Below are positions 55,334-62,141 of a stretch of 62,141 bases of DNA, piece after piece. The stretch is taken from positions 1 through 62,141 of the forward strand of contig NZ_BAZX01000026.1 in assembly GCF_001310955.1 (NCBI RefSeq), given 5' to 3'. The notes beneath the pieces were generated by a model. The model saw only the letters and a list, made by a program, of their open reading frames with translations. It was not told the origin of the DNA and did no database searches. This DNA comes from Marinifilum fragile JCM 15579. Lineage in GTDB: Bacteria > Bacteroidota > Bacteroidia > Bacteroidales > Marinifilaceae. Positions within the stretch are counted from its first letter, which is position 1, and the number at the start of each line of letters is the position of its first letter. The position numbers and the translations under genes were made by a program.

Positions 55334-56590
55334 TTATAAGTTGAAAGCTTCTTTTACTTTCTCAACATAGTCAAGTTTTTCCCAAGTAAACAATTCAACT
55401 TCTTTTTCGATATTTCCGAAATATGGAGATTCGAATTTCTTGGTAATGGTTTTTGGCGTACGTCCCATGTGACCATATGCTGCAGACTCTTCGTAAATTG
55501 GATTACGCAATTTCAAACGCTGCTCAATTGCTGCTGGGCGAAGATCAAAAAGTTCTTTTACCTTCTCTGCAATTTCACCATCGCTTAATTCTACATTCGA
55601 CTTGCCGTAAGTGTCAACGTAAATTCCTACAGGTTCAGCAACTCCAATTGCATATGAAAGTTGTACCAAAATTTCATCGGTAACACCAGCTGCAACCATA
55701 TTCTTAGCAATATGACGCGAAGCATAAGCTGCAGAACGGTCCACTTTCGAAGGATCTTTTCCTGAGAAAGCACCACCACCATGAGCACCTTTACCTCCAT
55801 AAGTATCAACAATAATCTTACGACCTGTTAATCCAGTATCACCATGAGGGCCACCAATCACAAACTTACCGGTTGGGTTTACGTGCAAAATAAACTCATC
55901 GTCGAATAGAGCTTGTACTCTTTCTGGCAATTGCTTAATTACACGAGGAATAAGAATGTTACGAACATCTTTCTTGATTTTTTGTAACATCAACTCATCG
56001 TTTGGACCAAAGTCATCGTGCTGAGTAGAAACCACAATCGTATGAACTCTTTCAGGAGCATCCTGATCGTTATACTGAATGGTAACCTGCGATTTTGAAT
56101 CAGGACGAAGATAAGTCATCTCTCTTCCTTCACGGCGAATGGCAGCCAACTCAATCAACAAACGATGCGACAATTCAAGTGACAATGGCATGTAGTCATC
56201 AGTTTCTTTAGAAGCATAACCGAACATCATTCCCTGGTCACCAGCGCCTTGAGTCATTGGATCTTCACGATCTACACCACGATTGATATCATCTGATTGT
56301 TCGTGAAGCGCATTTAAAACACCACAAGATGATCCATCGAACATGTATTCGCTTTTTGTGTAACCAATACGGTTAATCACCTTACGAGCAGTTTCCTGAA
56401 TATCAATATAAGTTTTTGTTTTTACCTCACCGGCAATTACTACCTGACCAGTAGTAACCAAAGTTTCAACTGCAACTTTAGAATTAGGATCAAAAGCCAG
56501 TAGTTTATCCAAAATGGCATCTGAAATCTGATCAGATACTTTGTCTGGATGTCCTTCAGAAACAGATTCTGATGTAAATAAATATCCCAT
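55334..56590 (-). CDS. metK: S-adenosylmethionine synthetase
   Basis: 418 residues from the ATG at 56590 (the frame opens at 56611, but homology starts [20 protein letters not shown]). Other landmarks: [12 protein letters not shown], the [16 protein letters not shown] loop and [16 protein letters not shown]. It makes SAM from methionine and ATP. Intact; own terminator. Confidence 0.96.
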   Translation of the reverse strand: MGYLFTSESVSEGHPDKVSDQISDAILDKLLAFDPNSKVAVETLVTTGQVVIAGEVKTKTYIDIQETARKVINRIGYTKSEYMFDGSSCGVLNALHEQSDDINRGVDREDPMTQGAGDQGMMFGYASKETDDYMPLSLELSHRLLIELAAIRREGREMTYLRPDSKSQVTIQYNDQDAPERVHTIVVSTQHDDFGPNDELMLQKIKKDVRNILIPRVIKQLPERVQALFDDEFILHVNPTGKFVIGGPHGDTGLTGRKIIVDTYGGKGAHGGGAFSGKDPSKVDRSAAYASRHIAKNMVAAGVTDEILVQLSYAIGVAEPVGIYVDTYGKSNVELSDGEIAEKVKELFDLRPAAIEQRLKLRNPIYEESAAYGHMGRTPKTITKKFESPYFGNIEKEVELFTWEKLDYVEKVKEAFNL

Positions 56591-56960
56591 AATTTTTAAA
56601 GTTTTGAGCACAGAAAAGTCTACTTAATCAAATAAGTCCCCCAGACCTCAAGTACTGTATAAATAAAACTTACGGGAAAGCAATTGGTTGTTGTATTAAC
56701 GCAGAAAAAGGATAATAACACCATTTAGCATTTTTTTCTGTGGTTGCAAGCAGCCAAATCTTTCCACTTAATTCTCGGCAAAGGAAAACATTATTTCGCA
56801 AAGAAACAATATTATACCAAGAGTTTTTAATGCTTTTTAACAAATGCTAATGCTGTAAAACAGGGAGTTCCGCGCCAATAAAGAGTTATAAGTCTTAATT
56901 TGCCAAGATTTTAATTAGAGAGAATCCGAACCTCAGTCGGAATCTCAAACAAATAACTGA
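56591..56960. other. metK leader / gldA 3' region
   Basis: No gene and no recognised SAM riboswitch. A stem near 56918-56942 (GAGATTCCGA/TCGGATTCTC, one mismatch) may end the gldA transcript. Confidence 0.35.
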
Positions 56961-57872
56961 TTACTGATCATCGTTAACTGTTAACTGATGAAACAAGTCT
57001 TCCAGTCTTTGAGTTTTGCTCTTCATTTCAAGTAGTTCCCAATTGTTATTTACGGCCATTTGAAAAATGTCTTTACGGATATCATCAGAACTTGAAATGC
57101 GAAACTTGTTATCTCCCAAAGAAATTACCTCCTTAATTCCCTTGTGCTGACTTAGGATATCCAACGAAATATCACTAGAAAATTCAACTTCAATCATCTT
57201 TGAAGACAATTCGGAACTTAGATTTTCAATCTTTTTATCGGCAACCAAATTTCCTTTGTTGATAATTAGGGCACGTTCACAACAGGCTTCAACCTCCTGC
57301 ATGATGTGAGTAGAAAGCATAACGGTTTTCTGTTTCCCAATTTCCTGAATCAAATTTCTAATTTCGACCAATTGATTAGGATCCAAACCTGTAGTTGGTT
57401 CATCCAGAATCACCACTTTCGGATCGTGTATTAAAGCCTGTGCAATTCCTACCCTTTGTCGATATCCTTTCGAAAGTGCACCAATCTTTTTGTTTTGTTC
57501 CAAGCCAAGTCCAGTAAGGTCAATCATCTCAGCAATTCTAGACTTTTTTACTTTCCCCAATTTGTATATGGATGCAACATGATCGAGATATTCTTTCACA
57601 TACATCTCCAAGTAAAGCGGATTATGCTCTGGCAAATATCCAATTTGCTTTCGCACTTCCAAAGAATGCTCCTCTATATTCAATCCATTTACTTCAACCA
57701 AACCGGAAGATTGTGGAATAAAACCAGTAATAATCTTCATCATTGTGGATTTTCCCGCACCATTGGGTCCTAAAAATCCAACAACTTCTCCCTGGTTAAT
57801 TTCAAAGCTAACTTGGTCAAGTGCTTTTTGTTTTCCGTATAGTTTGCTTACTTCCTGAACTTTAATCGACAT
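56961..57872 (-). CDS. gldA: gliding-motility ABC transporter ATP-binding protein GldA
   Basis: 303 residues: Walker A GPNGAGKST, Q-loop GYLPEHNPLY, ABC signature LSKGYRQRVGIAQALI, Walker B VVILDEPTTGLDP, and a C-terminal extension. The start MSIKVQEVSKLYGKQKALDQ and overall length fit GldA of gliding Bacteroidota. It would partner with GldF/GldG, which are not in the window. Divergent from ispG. Confidence 0.87.
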   Translation of the reverse strand: MSIKVQEVSKLYGKQKALDQVSFEINQGEVVGFLGPNGAGKSTMMKIITGFIPQSSGLVEVNGLNIEEHSLEVRKQIGYLPEHNPLYLEMYVKEYLDHVASIYKLGKVKKSRIAEMIDLTGLGLEQNKKIGALSKGYRQRVGIAQALIHDPKVVILDEPTTGLDPNQLVEIRNLIQEIGKQKTVMLSTHIMQEVEACCERALIINKGNLVADKKIENLSSELSSKMIEVEFSSDISLDILSQHKGIKEVISLGDNKFRISSSDDIRKDIFQMAVNNNWELLEMKSKTQRLEDLFHQLTVNDDQ

Positions 57873-58019
57873 AAAACTGGGTTTGAACTAGTACTTTAAA
57901 TACTTCTTGTTATCAAAACTTAAAGTTAAAAAAATCTTATTTGCTGTGAATTTAATCATTCTCGCTTTGTTTCCCTTGTAATTCATAATAGCTAATTCAT
58001 AAATCATTCTTGAAATAAC

Positions 58020-58027
58020 TACCTTTG
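58020..58027 (+). promoter_or_regulatory. ispG -7 box TACCTTTG
   Basis: A perfect TAnnTTTG box that covers the in-frame GTG at 58027, so translation must start later, at the ATG at 58051. Confidence 0.5.
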
Positions 58028-58050
58028 TGGTTCAATTCAAATCAATAACA

Positions 58051-60012
58051 ATGAGTTTTTCACAGCATAATAATTTCTGTAAAGATCTTTTCAATTATTC
58101 CCGTCGCGAATCAAGCGAATCAAACATTGGCAACACCCCAATGGGTAGCAACAATCCTATTCGAATTCAATCGATGACCAACACCGATACAAATGATATC
58201 GAAGCTAGTGTTGAGCAAGCAATTAGAATGATAAAGTCGGGAGCAGAATATGTTCGTTTAACTACACAGGGAACGAAAGAAGCTGAGAACTTAAAATTCA
58301 TTAAAGAAGAATTGGTAAAAAGAGGATATGAAACCCCTTTGGTTGCCGACATTCATTTTAACCCCAAAGCAGCTTCAATTGCTGCAAAATATGTTGACAA
58401 GGTTCGAATTAATCCAGGAAACTTTGTGGACAAACGTGCCGATTTCAAAAACAGCGAATACGGAGATATAAAATATCAGGAGGATTTAGAGAAGATTCGT
58501 GAGAAATTTATTCCACTAATTCGCATTTGCAAGGAACACAATACGGCTCTTCGAATTGGCACCAATCATGGATCATTGTCAGATCGAATTATGAGTCGTT
58601 ACGGTGATACACCAAGAGGAATGGTTGAAGCCACCTTAGAATTTCTTCGCATTTGTAAAGAGCAAAACTTTACAGATGTTGCCATTTCTATTAAGTCGAG
58701 CAATACGGTAATGATGGTGAAAACCGTTCGTTTGTTGGTTTGCGAAATGGAAAAGGAACATATGCATTTCCCTTTACACCTAGGTGTAACAGAAGCTGGA
58801 GAAGGAGAAGATGGAAGAATTAAATCGGCCGTTGGAACAGGCGCTTTGTTGAATGATGGAATTGGAGATACGGTTAGAATTTCTCTTACCGAGGATCCGG
58901 AAATCGAATCGCCAGTTGGTAAAAAATTGGTTGATTACGTATTGGCAAAAGAAAATCACGCTACAATAACTCCTGTTGAAAACACAGAGGTTGATTTGAT
59001 TAATTTTTACAAACGATCTACAAATTTGGTAGTAAACATAGGCAGTTCAAAAGTTCCTGTGGTTATCTGCGATTTATCTCACGAAAGATATTTGACTGCT
59101 GATTTGCCTGAAAAAGCGGGATTCAAACAAGATCAAGATACTTTGGAATGGGAAAAAGGAAACTTGGCTGCTGATTTTATCTATGTAAGTGGTTACGATC
59201 CGGTTTTCACCGATTATCCAAAAGATTTAGGAATTATCGTTGATCAGGAGTGTTGGGAATATTCCGATCAGTATACCGACAAATCCTATCCTCTATTTCA
59301 AACCGAGGAGTTTCTTCATGATAATCTTACAGCATTTGCCAGCAACATTCATTTTGTAGAATGTGAATATACAGACCTAAGCGAAGAGTTCATTTCCAAA
59401 TTAAAAAAGAATGAAAAGATTGTTTTGATTTGTAAATCTAAACATCAAAATGCTTTTGCCGAGCAAAGAGCCTTTGTTTTCAAATTGGTTCAAGCAAAAT
59501 GTAAGGCTCCGGTAATATTTAAACGTGAATTTACCGATGCAAACCTGGAAGATCTTCACTTAAAATCATCTGCTGATTTAGGTAGCTTGTTTTTTGATGG
59601 TCTGGGCAATGGTGTTAGCATTGTAAACCAAGGAAATCTTCCGCAAAATGAAGTTTTATCTACCGAATTTGGGATTTTGCAAGCAGCTCGAGTAAGAACT
59701 ACCAAAACCGAGTTTGTATCCTGTCCAGGCTGTGGAAGAACTCTATTCCAATTGCAAGAAGTAGTTGCTCAAGTGAAAAAGGCATTCTCTCACCTTACAC
59801 ATCTAAAAATTGGTGTTATGGGCTGTATTGTAAATGGACCTGGTGAAATGGGCGATGTTGATTACGGCTATGTAGGAGCAGGGCCTGGAAAAGTATCATT
59901 GTATAAAGGTCATGATGTTTTAATCAAGAACATTCCAAGCGAAACTGCTATCGAAGAATTAAAGAATATCATTAAAAACAATGGAGACTGGATTGACGAT
60001 AATATCAATTAA
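58051..60012 (+). CDS. ispG: 4-hydroxy-3-methylbut-2-enyl diphosphate synthase (large-insert type)
   Basis: 653 residues from the ATG at 58051. N-terminal barrel: PIRIQSMTNTDTNDIEASVE and VADIHFNPKAA. C-terminal [4Fe-4S] domain: FVSCPGCGRTLFQLQE and MGCIVNGPGEMGDVDYGYVG. Between them is a roughly 250-residue insert (about 290-540), as in other Bacteroidota, Chlorobi and plastids; E. coli IspG is about 370. It makes HMBPP in the MEP isoprenoid pathway. Confidence 0.96.
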   Translation: MSFSQHNNFCKDLFNYSRRESSESNIGNTPMGSNNPIRIQSMTNTDTNDIEASVEQAIRMIKSGAEYVRLTTQGTKEAENLKFIKEELVKRGYETPLVADIHFNPKAASIAAKYVDKVRINPGNFVDKRADFKNSEYGDIKYQEDLEKIREKFIPLIRICKEHNTALRIGTNHGSLSDRIMSRYGDTPRGMVEATLEFLRICKEQNFTDVAISIKSSNTVMMVKTVRLLVCEMEKEHMHFPLHLGVTEAGEGEDGRIKSAVGTGALLNDGIGDTVRISLTEDPEIESPVGKKLVDYVLAKENHATITPVENTEVDLINFYKRSTNLVVNIGSSKVPVVICDLSHERYLTADLPEKAGFKQDQDTLEWEKGNLAADFIYVSGYDPVFTDYPKDLGIIVDQECWEYSDQYTDKSYPLFQTEEFLHDNLTAFASNIHFVECEYTDLSEEFISKLKKNEKIVLICKSKHQNAFAEQRAFVFKLVQAKCKAPVIFKREFTDANLEDLHLKSSADLGSLFFDGLGNGVSIVNQGNLPQNEVLSTEFGILQAARVRTTKTEFVSCPGCGRTLFQLQEVVAQVKKAFSHLTHLKIGVMGCIVNGPGEMGDVDYGYVGAGPGKVSLYKGHDVLIKNIPSETAIEELKNIIKNNGDWIDDNIN

Positions 60013-60084
60013 CTTGATTAATTCTTTTTTTTAATACACATTGTTTCATATCTTGCAGATAGATCTAAGCACTAATCTATCAAG

Positions 60085-60870
60085 GTGAAAAAGAATCTTT
60101 TACTCATATTTTTCATTTTTCTGTTTTCATTTGCTTATGCCGATAAACTTGAGCTAAGCGGAATCTACCTTGGGAAAAATGTATATGTAATGAATCCCTT
60201 TTCGGATTCAGGGGTAGGGTATTGTGTTTACCAGGTTACTGTCAATGGTCAAACCTCTTCTGATGAAATAGGAAGTAGTGCATTCGAGATTGATCTTTCG
60301 CAATTTGGCTTTGATATCGGCGAAAAAGTAAACATCGTTTTACATTATAAGAGTGGGTGTTTGCCACGTATTGCAAATCCTGAAGCCATACAACCAAAAT
60401 CAACATTTGAAATTCAAACTGTCGAAGTAGATAAAAACGATATTTTGCATTGGACCACAAGAGAAGAAAGTGGTTCAATACCCTTTATTGTGCAACAATA
60501 CCGTTGGAACAAATGGATCACTATTGGCGAAGTTGAAGGAAGAGGATTGACAACCATCAACAAATACAAACTAAAAGTCCGAACGCATACAGGTAAAAAT
60601 ATTTTTCGACTATCTCAGACTGATTATACTGGAAATGCGAAATATTCACCAAAAATAACTCATGAGTCAAAAAAGCCAAAAGTTAGTTTTGGACCTGAAA
60701 AAGTAAAGGATGAACTTTTATTTACTTCCGAAACTCTTTACGAGATTTACGACAAATATGGAAATATCGTTTTTAAAGGTTTCGGAAATAAAGTCAATCT
60801 TGAAAGTCTTCAGCCAGGATTATATTACATCAATTACGACAATACCATGGGAAGTTTTCGTAAGAAATAA
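60085..60870 (+). CDS. secreted protein with T9SS type A-like sorting domain
   Basis: 261 residues, GTG start, signal peptide (ends near FSFAYA). A beta-rich N-terminal half (KLELSGIYLGKNVYVMNPF), an Ig-like middle, and a C-terminal YEIYDKYGNIVFKGFGNKVN ... LQPGLYYINY stretch ending in FRKK, which has the pattern of T9SS type A sorting domains. Such proteins are exported by the system encoded at 7-13 kb. The fit is by eye. Convergent with the HAD gene, 2 bases apart. Confidence 0.75.
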   Translation: MKKNLLLIFFIFLFSFAYADKLELSGIYLGKNVYVMNPFSDSGVGYCVYQVTVNGQTSSDEIGSSAFEIDLSQFGFDIGEKVNIVLHYKSGCLPRIANPEAIQPKSTFEIQTVEVDKNDILHWTTREESGSIPFIVQQYRWNKWITIGEVEGRGLTTINKYKLKVRTHTGKNIFRLSQTDYTGNAKYSPKITHESKKPKVSFGPEKVKDELLFTSETLYEIYDKYGNIVFKGFGNKVNLESLQPGLYYINYDNTMGSFRKK

Positions 60871-60872
60871 TT

Positions 60873-61502
60873 CTATTCCGAAAACAAATCCAATACCGTT
60901 TCGCCGTCCTCTAATTTTAAATGATGAGCAATCATACCAACTGATCTTGCAGCTTCGGCATTAGCAAGCATATCATCAACAAATAATGTTTCGCTCGCTA
61001 TTAAACCTTCAGCATCCAAAACTTCCGTATATATTCTTTGATCTGGCTTTCTTAATCCCATATTATGCGAATAATAGTCCTTTTCAAAAAAATCAGATAG
61101 GCAAACTCCATGTACATCCTGAATCATGCCCATATATGCATCCCAATGGATGATATTAGTATTACTCAGTAGAAATATCCTATGGGTCTTTTTTAATCGA
61201 TTTAAAAGCTCTAAACGCTCAAAAGGCAAATCTAAAAGCATCGAGTTCCAAGCTTTGTCAATTTCAGCATCAGTAACACCATTTGAAATAAAATTCCTGA
61301 TTTGAGTCCTAAATTCCTCTGGTGATACAATCCCCTTTTCCAAATTATCAAACAATCCGTTCTCTGAATATTCTCTTTTAATTAATTCTACATCATGTAA
61401 ACCGATCTGCTTAAAACTGTTAACTGCCTTTTGAGGATCTATATTTAATAGTACACCTCCAAAGTCAAAGATAATATTAGGTATTGAATCGTATTTTTGC
61501 AT
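60873..61502 (-). CDS. HAD-superfamily hydrolase (subfamily IA)
   Basis: 209 residues: motif I FDFGGVLLN (nucleophile Asp), motif II LLSNTN, and motif IV VDDMLANAEA. The cap is a small helical bundle. The look is that of the epoxide-hydrolase-N/YihX-like group, phosphatases of small sugars or nucleotides; the substrate is not given by sequence. Confidence 0.9.
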   Translation of the reverse strand: MQKYDSIPNIIFDFGGVLLNIDPQKAVNSFKQIGLHDVELIKREYSENGLFDNLEKGIVSPEEFRTQIRNFISNGVTDAEIDKAWNSMLLDLPFERLELLNRLKKTHRIFLLSNTNIIHWDAYMGMIQDVHGVCLSDFFEKDYYSHNMGLRKPDQRIYTEVLDAEGLIASETLFVDDMLANAEAARSVGMIAHHLKLEDGETVLDLFSE

Positions 61503-61563
61503 AATTTTTTTCCTTGAAATATTGAATTATTGGATACAAATATGTAATATTGCACACCGAAAA

Positions 61564-61571
61564 CAAAGATA
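61564..61571 (-). promoter_or_regulatory. -7 box TATCTTTG for the HAD gene
   Basis: Read leftwards, TATCTTTG lies 62 bases before the HAD gene start. No clear -33 box is seen. Confidence 0.4.
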
Positions 61572-61602
61572 AAACATTGCTTTTATTTTATAAGTTTTTC
61601 GA

Positions 61603-61679
<77 letters not shown>

Positions 61680-61687
61680 TCTGAATC

Positions 61688-61721
61688 AAGCAGTTACAAC
61701 AATGTTGTGGCTGCTTTTTTT
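61688..61721 (+). terminator. tRNA terminator
   Basis: AGCAGTTACAAC pairs with GTTGTGGCTGCT (two G-T pairs) and is followed by T7. Confidence 0.8.
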
Positions 61722-61928
61722 GTTTGTTTTCATTGCTATTGGTTTTGTCTAGCAAATTCTCTCTCACAAAATACATATCTATTAAAGATTGTACCATTAA
61801 AGATGAATTCAATATTTAATAAAGAACGAGGTTTACTATTAAGAGAAATATCCTCATGCAATTCTATAAAAAATGGGAATTCTCTTTCCCCAACAATCCA
61901 CTACCTATTAAAAGAAAATTCTATGCAT

Positions 61929-61967
61929 AAAAAAAGGACAGTAAATCCTTAGACTTACTATCCTTTA
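61929..61967 (-). terminator. rRNA operon terminator
   Basis: Read leftwards, AAAGGATAGTAA pairs with TTACTGTCCTTT (one mismatch) and is followed by a T run, right after the 5S gene. Confidence 0.82.
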
Positions 61968-61969
61968 AA

Positions 61970-62079
61970 GGTTGGCGTCGACCTACTCTCCCACATTTCT
62001 GCAGTACCATCGGCGCTAACAAGCTTAACTACTCTGTTCGGAATGGGAAGAGGTGGATCCTTGTTGCAATAAACACCTA
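61970..62079 (-). rRNA. rrf: 5S ribosomal RNA
   Basis: About 110 bases on the minus strand, with the conserved loops CCACCTCTTCCCATTCCGAA, TTAAGCTTG.TAGCGCCGATGGT and GGGAGAGTAGG. The 23S gene is expected just beyond the right edge of the window. Confidence 0.94.
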
Positions 62080-62141
62080 AAATCGTTTTGACTCAATCGA
62101 AGTGATTAAGAGTATATATCTTATTTGTATAAGTATCTCAT

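Noticed and set aside
56591..56960. SAM riboswitch upstream of metK
   Set aside because: None of the SAM-I, SAM-II or SAM-IV conserved blocks were found on the minus strand.

Overview
The window is AT-rich chromosomal DNA from a member of the Bacteroidota. Four things point there: a type IX secretion/gliding core (porP, gldK, gldL, gldM, gldN) plus gldA, a SusC-like CarboxypepD_reg plus TonB-receptor architecture, Bacteroidota-specific families (DUF4296, DUF3108, DUF6261, HU-HIG, large-insert IspG), and -7 boxes of the TAnnTTTG type. The gene order topA-porP-gldK-L-M-N resembles the por cluster of Porphyromonas. Overall content suggests a marine Marinilabiliales/Marinifilaceae-type lineage; the genus cannot be fixed from the window.

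Layout. 1-1600: end of radA, an HU-like protein, and an orphan cobalamin riboswitch read leftwards into a terminator. 1.6-6.7 kb: bifunctional PBP1A and DNA topoisomerase I. 7.0-12.8 kb: the T9SS operon. 12.8-19 kb: mannose-1-phosphate guanylyltransferase, an MlaE/MlaF lipid-transport pair, a DUF4296 lipoprotein, a degenerate amidohydrolase and a glycosyltransferase. 18.7-29.8 kb: lipoproteins and secreted proteins, a TonB-dependent receptor with a histidine-rich membrane partner, a GlpD-like pseudoenzyme, an Ig-like lipoprotein, a thiamine-binding-like protein, DUF3108 and DUF6261. 29.8-32.1 kb: a mostly non-coding region with an inverted array of 42-bp repeats, then two small envelope/stress-type genes. 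32.1-43.6 kb: aconitase, glutaminyl cyclase, CysRS, RNase R, and a tail-to-tail sigma-54 regulator and hybrid kinase. 43.9-50.6 kb: envelope proteins, LspA, a DksA-like protein, IleRS. 50.8-55.2 kb: OsmC, an epimerase interrupted at its 3' end by a GxxExxY cassette inside perfect 41-bp inverted repeats, an XRE regulator, and a hydrolase/ECF sigma/membrane-protein operon. 55.3-62.1 kb: MetK, GldA, IspG, a likely T9SS cargo, a HAD hydrolase, a CAT-anticodon tRNA and a 5S rRNA (end of an rRNA operon on the minus strand).

How genes fit together: PorP and GldK-N form the T9SS core, GldA belongs to the gliding ABC transporter, and the protein at 60085 carries a T9SS type A-like C-terminal domain. 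PBP1A, LspA, the Mla pair, ManC and the glycosyltransferase serve envelope biogenesis.

A caution applies throughout. Five otherwise well-conserved genes (gldK, gldL, mlaF, glutaminyl cyclase, epimerase) each carry one missing base, always from a 2-3-base homopolymer, and adding one base restores the full family-length protein in every case. This looks more like residual assembly deletions than five independent gene losses.

The most interesting unexplained items are the orphan B12 riboswitch, the 42-bp inverted repeat array at 30.18-30.63 kb, the GxxExxY inverted-repeat cassette, the dispersed TAATACCGAT palindromes, and two pseudoenzymes (GlpD-like and amidohydrolase-like) that have lost their cofactor or metal motifs.
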